From Gammaproteobacteria bacterium (GTDB lineage Bacteria > Pseudomonadota > Gammaproteobacteria > Pseudomonadales > IMCC2047), in assembly GCA_021773395.1 (NCBI GenBank), contig JAJFKB010000014.1, positions 186,001 through 250,000 on the forward strand: DNA of 64,000 nucleotides, written 5' to 3'. The position numbers and the translations under genes are program-made. Of this stretch, positions 24,688-32,355 are shown one piece after another. The notes under the pieces were generated by a model. It saw only the letters and a program-made list of their open reading frames with translations, was not told the DNA's origin and did no database searches. Numbering within the stretch: the stretch's first letter is position 1; every line of letters begins with the position of its first letter.

Positions 24688-26226
24688 GTGAAAATTCGTT
24701 CTCAAATAGGCATGGTATTAAACCTGGACAAATGTATTGGGTGTCATACCTGTTCTATTACCTGTAAAAACGTGTGGACCTCGCGTGAAGGCATGGAATA
24801 TGCCTGGTTCAATAATGTTGAAACTAAACCCGGTATTGGTTACCCGAAAGAATGGGAAAATCAGGATAAATGGAATGGCGGCTGGGTGCGTAGCAGCGAT
24901 GGTTCCATTAATCCGAAGATTGGTGGCAAATTTCGCGTTTTAGCGAATATCTTTGCTAATCCGGATCTGCCGGAAATTGACGATTACTATGAGCCGTTTG
25001 ATTTCGACTACCAGAATTTGCATACCGCACCGGAGCAAAAGCATCAGCCAGTAGCACGACCGCGGTCGCTGATTTCTGGCAAGCGTATGCAGAAAATCGA
25101 GTGGGGCCCCAACTGGGAAGAGATTCTGGGTACTGAGTTCTCGAAACGTAGCAAAGACAAAAATTTTGATAACATTCAAAAGGAAATCTACGGTCAGTTC
25201 GAAAATACCTTCATGATGTACTTGCCGCGTTTGTGTGAGCATTGTTTGAATCCGGCTTGTGTAGCGTCCTGCCCGAGTGGCGCGATCTACAAGCGTGAAG
25301 AAGATGGTATCGTACTGATCGATCAAGAGAAGTGTCGTGGCTGGCGTATGTGTATTTCCGGCTGCCCTTACAAGAAAATTTACTTCAACTGGAAGTCCGG
25401 TAAATCGGAAAAATGTATCTTCTGTTATCCGCGTATCGAATCCGGTATGCCAACCGTTTGTTCTGAGACCTGTGTTGGACGTATTCGTTACCTGGGCGTA
25501 CTACTTTATGATGCGGATCGTATCAAAGAGGTGGCGAGTGCACCTTCGGAGCAGGATCTTTACGAGAAACAGCTGGAAATTTTCCTCGATCCTTTCGATC
25601 CGGAAGTGATCAAGCAAGCTAAAGCGGATGGTATTCCTGATTCCACTTTGGAAGCGGCACAGCGATCACCGGTGTACAAAATGGCGGTGGATTGGAAACT
25701 GGCATTGCCGTTGCACCCGGAATATCGCACCCTGCCAATGGTTTGGTATGTGCCCCCACTGTCACCAATCCAGCATGCAGCTGATGCGGGTCATGTGGGA
25801 ATGTCCGGGGTAATACCTGATGTGGATTCACTACGAATCCCGGTGAAATATCTGGCCAACCTGCTGACCGCAGGTGATGAAAAGCCGGTAACTCTGGCGC
25901 TAAAACGTCTGTTGGCGATGCGGGCTTATAAGCGGGCACAGAATGTTGAGAATACCGACGATGCAGCGGTGCTGGAAGAGGTAGGTTTAACCTCTTTGCA
26001 GGTTGAAGAGATGTATCGGTATCTGGCAATCGCCAACTACGAAGACCGCTACGTAATTCCTACTGCACACCGTGAAGATGCTTTGGTTGAAGCCTACGCG
26101 GAGCGCGGTGGCTGTGGCTTTAGCTTCGGTAATGGTTGTTCAGACGGCACCAGTGAGGTCAATATGTTTGGTGCTGCTAAGGCAAATCGCCGAGACATTA
26201 TTGACACGGTTCAGGTTTGGGAGTAG
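24688..26226 (+). CDS. narH: Respiratory nitrate reductase beta subunit NarH
   Basis: 512 residues, GTG start with AAGGAGG at 24674-24680, 7 nt upstream. Four ferredoxin-type clusters carry electrons from NarI hemes to NarG. C16, C19, C22 and C26 form the first motif (CIGCHTCSITC); the middle motifs CEHCLNPACVASCPSG and CRGWRMCISGCP include the tryptophan that replaces a cysteine and makes a [3Fe-4S] cluster; the last set is CIFCYPRI...CSETCVG. These features identify NarH rather than NxrB or other DMSO-type beta subunits. The stop is 6 bp before narJ. Confidence 0.98.
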   Translation: MKIRSQIGMVLNLDKCIGCHTCSITCKNVWTSREGMEYAWFNNVETKPGIGYPKEWENQDKWNGGWVRSSDGSINPKIGGKFRVLANIFANPDLPEIDDYYEPFDFDYQNLHTAPEQKHQPVARPRSLISGKRMQKIEWGPNWEEILGTEFSKRSKDKNFDNIQKEIYGQFENTFMMYLPRLCEHCLNPACVASCPSGAIYKREEDGIVLIDQEKCRGWRMCISGCPYKKIYFNWKSGKSEKCIFCYPRIESGMPTVCSETCVGRIRYLGVLLYDADRIKEVASAPSEQDLYEKQLEIFLDPFDPEVIKQAKADGIPDSTLEAAQRSPVYKMAVDWKLALPLHPEYRTLPMVWYVPPLSPIQHAADAGHVGMSGVIPDVDSLRIPVKYLANLLTAGDEKPVTLALKRLLAMRAYKRAQNVENTDDAAVLEEVGLTSLQVEEMYRYLAIANYEDRYVIPTAHREDALVEAYAERGGCGFSFGNGCSDGTSEVNMFGAAKANRRDIIDTVQVWE

Positions 26227-26232
26227 CGGACG

Positions 26233-26970
26233 ATGATGATTTTAAAAGTTATCTCAAGGCTGATGAGCTATCCCAGCGAAGAGCTGATGGCTCACGGCGA
26301 TGATCTGATAGAAGCGATTCATTCGGCGAAAGAAATTTCGCCACAAATGCGCGGCCAATTGGAACAGCTAATGACAGGATTGTGTGCGCAGGAGTTGATG
26401 GACGCGCAGGAATGTTACGTCGGCCTGTTTGATCGTGGGCGATCTCTGTCAATGCTGTTGTTTGAGCATGTGCATGGTGAGTCGAGAGATCGTGGTCAAG
26501 CTATGGTAGATCTCATGGCACTCTACGAAGAGAAGGGATTTAGCCTCGGCGTGAAAGAGCTGCCGGACTATATTCCCCTTTACCTGGAGTTTCTGGCGCA
26601 GGGTGATGAAATGGATGCGCGCGAAGGGTTAGCCGATGTTCATCATATTCTGGCGTTGCTGAGCGCAAGGTTGCAGGAACGGGAAAGCCCTTATCATTGT
26701 CTTTTCGACGCTTTGCTAATGATCGCCGGTATTAAGATCGATTTGAAGCCGGTACTTGAGCAGGTTGCGAAAGAAGAGCGCGATGATACACCGGAAGCAC
26801 TGGATAAAGTCTGGGAAGAGGAGGCAATTACCTTTGGTATGGGCGATGACAATCAAGCCTGTCCGTCGCAGAGTAATGCATCTTTCCCCATGAAAGAACA
26901 GCAGGCGGAACCGGTGCATTGGGTTAAGGATTCATCGCAGGGTTCTAGCGCAAGCAGTCAGCCATTGTAG
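26233..26970 (+). CDS. narJ: Nitrate reductase assembly chaperone NarJ
   Basis: 245 residues of the NarJ/TorD all-helical chaperone family, with LLFEHVHGESRDRGQAMVDL, the conserved signature, at about residues 76-95. It holds apo-NarGH during cofactor insertion and is not part of the mature enzyme. The C-terminal 45 residues are polar and low in complexity, ending SSQGSSASSQPL. It lies 6 bp after narH; a long hairpin then separates it from narI. Confidence 0.95.
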   Translation: MMILKVISRLMSYPSEELMAHGDDLIEAIHSAKEISPQMRGQLEQLMTGLCAQELMDAQECYVGLFDRGRSLSMLLFEHVHGESRDRGQAMVDLMALYEEKGFSLGVKELPDYIPLYLEFLAQGDEMDAREGLADVHHILALLSARLQERESPYHCLFDALLMIAGIKIDLKPVLEQVAKEERDDTPEALDKVWEEEAITFGMGDDNQACPSQSNASFPMKEQQAEPVHWVKDSSQGSSASSQPL

Positions 26971-26979
26971 TTAGCTAAA

Positions 26980-27017
26980 TGGGCATTTCTAAAAAAGTGC
27001 ATTTTTTAGAGGTGCCC
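26980..27017 (+). other. Long hairpin between narJ and narI
   Basis: TGGGCA-TT-TCTAAAAAA (from 26980) can pair with TTTTTTAGA-GG-TGCCCA (to 27017) around a 5-nt loop: about 15 Watson-Crick pairs plus two possible G-T pairs. It fills most of the 68-bp gap and ends about 20 nt before the narI start codon. Likely an RNA stability or translation-control element; no trailing T run. Confidence 0.6.
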
Positions 27018-27038
27018 AATCGATGTTGGAGATAAAAA

Positions 27039-27722
27039 ATGAGTTATTTTAATACATTATTATTTGGTCTCTATCCGTATATTGCACTGCTGGTTTGTCT
27101 GGTAGGCAGTTGGATAAGATTTGATCGAGAACAATACACCTGGAAAGCAGGTTCTAGTCAGATGCTGAATAGTAAAAACTTTCGCGTCGCTAATAACCTG
27201 TTTCACGTAGGTGTGTTATTTGTTTTGATGGGACATTTTGTAGGCCTGTTAACGCCGGAATCTGTTTATCACTACGCGATTTCCACGCCAAACAAGCAAT
27301 TGCTGGCGATGGTATCCGGTGGTTTCTTTGGGGTTTTAGCCTTAATCGGCATGACCATGTTGATTAAACGCCGACTAACCGATGACCGCGTGCGCGCTAA
27401 TAGCAGTAAATCAGACATTATGATTTTGTTGTTACTCTATGCGCAGCTGATACTAGGGCTTTGTACAATTGTTGCGTCAAGTCAACATATGGATGGTTCC
27501 GTGATGTTACTGTTGGGCACTTGGGCTCAAAGTGTAGTAACTTTTCAGCCAATTGAAGCGGCCGCGGCAATGGTCAATGTTAGCCTGATTTATAAGCTGC
27601 ATGTGATTCTCGGCCTAACACTGTTTGTGGTGTTTCCGTTCACTCGCATGGTGCATGTTATCAGTGCGCCGGTTTGGTATCTGGGACGTAACTATCAAAT
27701 AGTCAGACAAAAAGTCTTCTAG
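27039..27722 (+). CDS. narI: Respiratory nitrate reductase gamma subunit NarI
   Basis: 227 residues with five membrane helices; the cytochrome b subunit that oxidises quinol at the periplasmic side and anchors NarGH. Heme ligands fall exactly where expected: H56 and H66 (LFHVGVLFVLMGHFVG), and H188 and H206 (YKLHVILG, RMVHVISA). The protein ends at QIVRQKVF, the usual cytoplasmic tail that meets NarGH. Preceded by the hairpin described above, so its translation may be set separately from narJ. Confidence 0.96.
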   Translation: MSYFNTLLFGLYPYIALLVCLVGSWIRFDREQYTWKAGSSQMLNSKNFRVANNLFHVGVLFVLMGHFVGLLTPESVYHYAISTPNKQLLAMVSGGFFGVLALIGMTMLIKRRLTDDRVRANSSKSDIMILLLLYAQLILGLCTIVASSQHMDGSVMLLLGTWAQSVVTFQPIEAAAAMVNVSLIYKLHVILGLTLFVVFPFTRMVHVISAPVWYLGRNYQIVRQKVF

Positions 27723-27798
27723 GCAGATAGTTAGAAAGGAAGTCTTTTAGGTTACCAGGTTGGAGAAGCCAAATACTTCAACCAAAAAGCAGCCATGA

Positions 27799-27830
27799 AA
27801 ATACCCCGTAGTCTGCACTGTGGGGTATTT
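27799..27830 (+). other. Hairpin downstream of narI, before ppiC
   Basis: AAATACCCC (27799-27807) and GGGGTATTT (27822-27830) form a 9-bp stem with a 14-nt loop that has three more possible pairs. It is terminator-like but with only a T3 end. It covers the codons just after an upstream ATG at 27795, which argues that translation of ppiC starts further on at 27858. Confidence 0.55.
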
Positions 27831-27857
27831 AGTATTAACAGGCCCTGGAAAAATACT

Positions 27858-28706
27858 ATGACAATTTCTTCACCGAATTTATCATTAAGCGATTCACCTA
27901 ATGCTGAAAAAGTAGCTGCAGATTTGCCGGATATTATGGTAAATGGCACAGCTATTGCCAAGGAAACACTGGCTAATGAGCTTCAGTATCATCCTTCAAA
28001 TAGTGCTGAAGAGGCAATTAGCCGAGCAGCTCAAGCACTCATTATTCAAGAGCTCTTAGTACAAGAGGCTATTTCTTTGGGATTGGAAAAGACCCTGAAT
28101 CGACAGGATAGCGAAACCAAAAGTGAAGCGCTGATAAGAACGTTAATTGATACACAGGTAGCCGCACCGCAAACCGATGAAATCAGTTGTCGGCGCTATT
28201 TTGAGCAAAACCAGGATCGTTTTCGCAGTTCGGACCTAGTCGAAGCTTGCCATATTCTATTTGCTGCCGACCCTAAGGATCCTGAAGCACGTGACACGGC
28301 GAAAAGTCAGGCAGAATCGGTATTGGAGCAGCTGCAGGAAGACCCAAATCAGTTTGTACCCTTTGTGAAAGAGTATTCAGATTGTCCTTCCAAGGAAACG
28401 GATGGTAATCTCGGACAATTAAGCAAAGGTCAAACGACCCCTGAATTTGAACGACAGCTCTTTATGCTGGAAGTCGGGGTTGGCTCCCGCCCGATAGAGT
28501 CCCGCTACGGTTATCACCTGGTACGGGTCGATCGCAAAATAGCTGGTGAGCCACTCGAGTTTGATCAGGTTCGGGAAAAAATACAAAATTATTTATCCGA
28601 GCAGGGTAATCGGCGGGTAGTACGTCAGTATATTCATGGGTTAATGGAAAAGGCGACCATTAAAGGTATTGATATGGAGGAAGTTAACCCGGCGTTGACG
28701 CACTAA
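27858..28706 (+). CDS. PpiC-type (parvulin) peptidyl-prolyl isomerase of the nar cluster
   Basis: 282 residues from ATG 27858; a frame extension to 27795 would cross the post-narI hairpin. The N-terminal helical chaperone part resembles NifM/SurA-type lids; the C-terminal part is a parvulin domain at about 130-260 (VEACHILFA ... FVPFVKEYSDCPSKETDGNLGQL ... ESRYGYHLVRVDRK). No signal peptide is present, so it acts in the cytoplasm. Similar genes follow narGHJI in other denitrifiers and are thought to aid folding of the large reductase, although this is not proven. The next three genes are the O2-independent ubiquinone set. Confidence 0.88.
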   Translation: MTISSPNLSLSDSPNAEKVAADLPDIMVNGTAIAKETLANELQYHPSNSAEEAISRAAQALIIQELLVQEAISLGLEKTLNRQDSETKSEALIRTLIDTQVAAPQTDEISCRRYFEQNQDRFRSSDLVEACHILFAADPKDPEARDTAKSQAESVLEQLQEDPNQFVPFVKEYSDCPSKETDGNLGQLSKGQTTPEFERQLFMLEVGVGSRPIESRYGYHLVRVDRKIAGEPLEFDQVREKIQNYLSEQGNRRVVRQYIHGLMEKATIKGIDMEEVNPALTH

Positions 28707-28918
28707 ATTTAAGCGGCAACATATGATTAGTAAGCCTAAAAACGACTTCGTAGTCTCTGTTGCTGCTTTTATCGGGACTTTATCACTTCAGTAATGAGCC
28801 TGTGTGTTGCCTGCGCAGGGTATGGCGATTATTATGGTGCCAAAAGATACGTCGGCGATTCTGATTTTCCCTCCCTTTCAGCCCAGTGTCACAGCCTTGG
28901 AATCGGGAGGGTGGATAC

Positions 28919-29077
28919 TTGGTCTCAGCCTTTATTGCAGTGCCGGTAATTTTGAATGTGTTGATTTTGTTAGTTGTGGCTTTGGCTGCGGGTACTTTGC
29001 GGGATATAGATCCTTTTGAAGTTGCTGCCGCGAGCGGAACAGAAGAGCGAAAATATAAAGTGGAGCGATCAAGATGA
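28919..29077 (+). CDS. Small single-pass membrane protein upstream of ubiT
   Basis: 52 residues from TTG 28919, chosen because GGGAGGG (28905-28911) lies 7 nt before it; an in-frame GTG at 28886 would add 11 residues but has no ribosome site. The product is one hydrophobic helix (about residues 3-27, AFIAVPVILNVLILLVVALAA) followed by a charged tail, TLRDIDPFEV...EERKYKVERSR. Its stop overlaps the ubiT start as ATGA, so the two are translationally coupled. I recognise no family. The coupling suggests a partner or membrane anchor for soluble UbiT (inference). Confidence 0.55.
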   Translation: MVSAFIAVPVILNVLILLVVALAAGTLRDIDPFEVAAASGTEERKYKVERSR

Positions 29078-29550
29078 ATCCCCTAATCCAAAAATTTATA
29101 GAACCCGTAGTGAGCCGTTCGGCCCAGGCATGTCCTTTTCTTATCCAGAAAATTGCCCTGGAAAAAATGTTACCACAGGTGTTTGCTGCGGAAATTGAAG
29201 AGGGTGATTTGGATTGTTTGGAAGGGCGATATCTAAAGGTATTAGTTAAGGATTTGAACATTGGTTGGAGTATTACGTTAAGGAACTCGCTAGTTGAAGT
29301 CGAGCGAGCGGATGGAGACGCCGACGTTACCATTAGCGGAGATGCCAGGGAGTTTGCCCTGTTGGTTAGCCGCCAGGAAGATCCTGATACCTTATTTTTT
29401 CAACGCAGATTGACTATCGAAGGGGATACCGAGCTGGGTTTGGAAGTAAAAAATATCCTCGATGCGCTAGACCACGAAAACCTGCCATTTCCACTAAAAC
29501 AATTGTTAGAGTCGGTATCTCAAGTAAGCCGCTTCATCTATGCAACATAA
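29074..29550 (+). CDS. ubiT: UbiT, SCP2-domain lipid-binding factor for O2-independent ubiquinone synthesis
   Basis: 158 residues with an SCP2 sterol-carrier-like domain at about 30-120 (ITLRNSLVEVERADGDADVTISGDAREF). The family binds hydrophobic quinone intermediates. Identification rests on the SCP2 domain together with ubiU and ubiV directly downstream, the same trio known from E. coli (formerly yhbT, yhbU, yhbV) that allows ubiquinone synthesis without oxygen. Its ATG overlaps the stop of the small membrane protein gene, and ubiU starts 12 bp after its stop. Confidence 0.88.
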   Translation: MNPLIQKFIEPVVSRSAQACPFLIQKIALEKMLPQVFAAEIEEGDLDCLEGRYLKVLVKDLNIGWSITLRNSLVEVERADGDADVTISGDAREFALLVSRQEDPDTLFFQRRLTIEGDTELGLEVKNILDALDHENLPFPLKQLLESVSQVSRFIYAT

Positions 29551-29562
29551 GAGTATTTACTA

Positions 29563-30558
29563 ATGGAATTAGTCTGTCCAGCGGGTAGTTTGCCAGCCTT
29601 AAGAGTCGCAGTTGATAGTGGTGCCGATGCGGTGTACATGGGCTTTAAAGACGACACGAACGCCCGGCATTTTGCCGGCTTAAACTTTAATGACCGTAAA
29701 GCAAGGCAAGCGCTGGATTATGCCATCGATCGCAAGGTGAAGGTTTTTGTCGCCATCAACACCTACGCCCAGCCAAAGGGGTGGAAACGCTGGCAGGAAG
29801 CAGTTGACCGCGCTTATGATTTAGGCGTGAATGCACTGATTGTTGCCGACATGGGTGTTTTAGAATACACCTGCAATAAGTATCCAGATTTAGCGCTACA
29901 TTTGTCTGTGCAAGGTTCTGCTACCAATCATGAAGCTTTAAAGTTTTATCATCAGAACTTCGGTATTCGACGTGCGGTTTTGCCTCGAGTGTTGTCTTTA
30001 GCGCAGGTAAAATTAGCCGCCGAGAAAAGCCCGGTTGATCTTGAGGTTTTTGGTTTTGGCAGCCTTTGCATAATGGCAGAAGGCCGCTGTTATTTATCAT
30101 CCTATGTGACCGATGAATCACCCAATACCTGTGGTGCATGCTCGCCTGCCAAAGCGGTGCGCTGGGAAGAAACTGATCTGGGCAGAGAGTCACGTTTGAA
30201 TGATGTATTGATCGATCGCTATCAGGAAGGTGAAAATGCCGGATATCCGACTCTTTGTAAAGGTCGCTTTAAAGTTGATGATCATGTTTATAACGCATTG
30301 GAAGAACCCACCAGTCTGAATACTATACGCCTGATACCGGAATTAAGTGCTGCAGGAATTAAAGCGATAAAGCTGGAAGGGCGACAACGCAGCCCTGCCT
30401 ATGTGGAGCAGATTGTGCGGGTATGGCGTGAAGCATTAGATACCTATGCGGTAGAGCGAGATAATTTTACTCCGCGTGGCGAATGGCTGGATAGCCTGTC
30501 TAAAGTATCTGAAGGTACGCAAACGACCTTGGGTGCTTACAGTCGTCCCTGGCAATAA
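29563..30558 (+). CDS. ubiU: UbiU, U32-family O2-independent ubiquinone hydroxylation protein
   Basis: 331 residues, the same length as E. coli UbiU. It starts MELVCPAGSLPALRVAVDSGADAVYMG. The four iron-sulfur ligands are C169, C176, C193 and C232, identical positions to E. coli. UbiU and UbiV form a complex that hydroxylates ubiquinone precursors anaerobically, with prephenate as a likely oxygen donor. Although labelled U32 peptidase in many genomes, the cysteine set marks the UbiU branch. Located directly downstream of the nitrate reductase operon, which uses quinol. Confidence 0.95.
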   Translation: MELVCPAGSLPALRVAVDSGADAVYMGFKDDTNARHFAGLNFNDRKARQALDYAIDRKVKVFVAINTYAQPKGWKRWQEAVDRAYDLGVNALIVADMGVLEYTCNKYPDLALHLSVQGSATNHEALKFYHQNFGIRRAVLPRVLSLAQVKLAAEKSPVDLEVFGFGSLCIMAEGRCYLSSYVTDESPNTCGACSPAKAVRWEETDLGRESRLNDVLIDRYQEGENAGYPTLCKGRFKVDDHVYNALEEPTSLNTIRLIPELSAAGIKAIKLEGRQRSPAYVEQIVRVWREALDTYAVERDNFTPRGEWLDSLSKVSEGTQTTLGAYSRPWQ

Positions 30559-30753
30559 ACCGCTACTAGCTGCCTCGGAATTAGTCGGATATTGCGATTG
30601 GAGTTTCATGCTGCAGTGTCATCACAGGGTAGAAATTTGTAGATTCCCCCATGGTCGGAGATTGCGACCTCAGAACAGAAAATTGCATCGTTGGCGATTG
30701 AACACTTGGGGTATTTAGTCGAACAGTTGAATAAATTTGGAGATAGTAAACCC

Positions 30754-31653
30754 GTGAAAATTTCAGTTGGCCCAATACTCTACTACTGGCCTAAGCAGCA
30801 GGTGCTGGATTTTTATCAGCAAATGCTGGAGGCGCCGGTGGATATTATCTATTTGGGAGAAGCGGTTTGCTCGAAACGTCATGAGCTGCGCACAGATGAA
30901 TGGATAGAGTTGGCGGCGGAGCTGAATAAATCGGGTAAACAGGTAGTTTTGTCTACCTTGGCGTTGATCGAGGCGCGATCTGAATTATCCGGATTGCAAA
31001 AAGTCTGCGATAACAACGACGGTTTGTTGGTTGAAGCCAATGATATGGCGGCTGTACAGATGTTGAGCGAACAAAAGTTACCCTTTGTGTGCGGACATTC
31101 AATTAATATCTATAACGCCCATACCTTGAGAATACTGCAGCAACAGGGCATGCAGCGATGGGTAATGCCGGTAGAATTAAATCGTGAAACTCTGGGAAAT
31201 ATTTTGTCCGATGCTGGTGAGATGGGCTTTGCCGATCAGATAGAAACCGAAGTCTTTTCCTATGGCAAACTGCCGTTGGCCTATTCTGCTCGCTGCTTCA
31301 CCGCAAGAATGCGTAATCTGCCTAAGGATGATTGTCGCTATAGCTGTATTGATTATCCCGACGGCGTTGCCATGCAAACCCAGGAGGACGAAAAGCTGTT
31401 CACACTGAACGGTATTCAAACTATGTCAGGTTCTTGCTATGACCTGATACCTCAAGTTCCAGAAATGGTGGATATGGGTGTCAATGTGGTGCGTGTGAGT
31501 CCGCAGTCCGACGGAACGGAAAAGATAATCGAGCAGTTTCGTGAAGTTATCGATAGTGGTAAATCTGAAACCTCATTAATAGCCCGGCAGCACTGTAACG
31601 GTTATTGGTTTGGGCAATCCGGAATGGATCAGGTGCTGGATACGGCAGTCTGA
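30754..31653 (+). CDS. ubiV: UbiV, U32-family O2-independent ubiquinone hydroxylation protein
   Basis: I start at GTG 30754 (MKISVGPILYYWPKQ), 299 residues, because this puts the iron-sulfur ligands at C39, C181, C194 and C198, in register with E. coli UbiV (39, 180, 193, 197) and reproduces the family N-terminus. A TTG at 30691 would add 21 residues with no family counterpart. Motifs: YLGEAVCSKR, PLAYSARCFTAR, DDCRYSC. It partners UbiU. The 195 bp separating it from ubiU is unusually long for this pair and is discussed separately. Confidence 0.93.
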   Translation: MKISVGPILYYWPKQQVLDFYQQMLEAPVDIIYLGEAVCSKRHELRTDEWIELAAELNKSGKQVVLSTLALIEARSELSGLQKVCDNNDGLLVEANDMAAVQMLSEQKLPFVCGHSINIYNAHTLRILQQQGMQRWVMPVELNRETLGNILSDAGEMGFADQIETEVFSYGKLPLAYSARCFTARMRNLPKDDCRYSCIDYPDGVAMQTQEDEKLFTLNGIQTMSGSCYDLIPQVPEMVDMGVNVVRVSPQSDGTEKIIEQFREVIDSGKSETSLIARQHCNGYWFGQSGMDQVLDTAV

Positions 31654-31740
31654 GCGATAGAATAGGGGTTCGCCGGTCTGGCGGGCTTCTCGCAGCCTCT
31701 CATTTGCAATAAAGAATTTTAGCTTTAAATTAACGGGCTT

Positions 31741-31749
31741 TGTTATAAT
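31741..31749 (+). promoter_or_regulatory. Extended -10 promoter of moaB-moeA
   Basis: TGTTATAAT at 31741-31749 is a full TATAAT with the TGn extension and lies 40 bp before the moaB ATG. No good -35 is visible, as is usual for extended -10 promoters. It suggests moaB-moeA can be made independently of the nar/ubi transcript. Confidence 0.6.
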
Positions 31750-31788
31750 GCACAGCTTATTGTTTTTTGTTTTAGGAAAGAGTGAATT

Positions 31789-32355
31789 ATGGGACACGCG
31801 AAAGAAAACGCCGAATTTGTATCACTTAATGTGTCAGTGCTGACAGTATCAGATACTCGTACAGAGGAGACCGATACCTCCGGACATGCTCTGGTTGACA
31901 GGCTTAAGGAAGCCGGACATCAGCTTTACGCAAAGGCTATTGTTAAGGATGATGTCTATCAGATCCGCTCAATACTGTCGCAGTGGGTCGCCGACAGTCA
32001 GACGCATGTGGTACTGGTAACCGGTGGCACTGGATTCACCTCTCGCGACAGTACTCCGGAAGCGGTAACTCCTCTGTTTGATAAAGTGGTCGAAGGCTAT
32101 GGGGAGCTGTTCCGCCAGAAATCGGCGCTTGATATAGGTTCTTCTACGATACAGTCCAGAGCAGTAGCGGGAATTGCAAATAATACGGTTATATTCTGTA
32201 TGCCAGGATCCCCCAATGCCTGCAAAACTGCCTGGGATGAGATTATTCTGGAGCAGTTGGATGCCCGGCATCGCCCCTGTAATTTTGTCGCCATGGTGCT
32301 GGCAAAGGTGGCAACGGAGTCACCTGTTATTACCGCGAGTGGAACGCGTTCATGA
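31789..32355 (+). CDS. moaB: Molybdenum cofactor biosynthesis protein MoaB
   Basis: 188 residues of the MoaB/MogA fold. Motifs: VLTVSDTRTEETDTSGH near residues 19-35 and VTGGTGFTSRDSTPEA near 73-88, the molybdopterin-binding loop, then MPGSPNACKTAWDEII. The family adenylylates molybdopterin or assists in cofactor insertion. The Mo cofactor is needed by NarG. Its stop overlaps the moeA start (ATGA). The 13-residue polar lead before SLNVSVLTVS is within the normal range. Confidence 0.95.
   Translation: MGHAKENAEFVSLNVSVLTVSDTRTEETDTSGHALVDRLKEAGHQLYAKAIVKDDVYQIRSILSQWVADSQTHVVLVTGGTGFTSRDSTPEAVTPLFDKVVEGYGELFRQKSALDIGSSTIQSRAVAGIANNTVIFCMPGSPNACKTAWDEIILEQLDARHRPCNFVAMVLAKVATESPVITASGTRS

Noticed and set aside
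30476-30718. 80-codon forward frame across the ubiU end and spacer
   Set aside because: It overlaps the conserved C-terminus of UbiU in another frame, and its composition is not protein-like.
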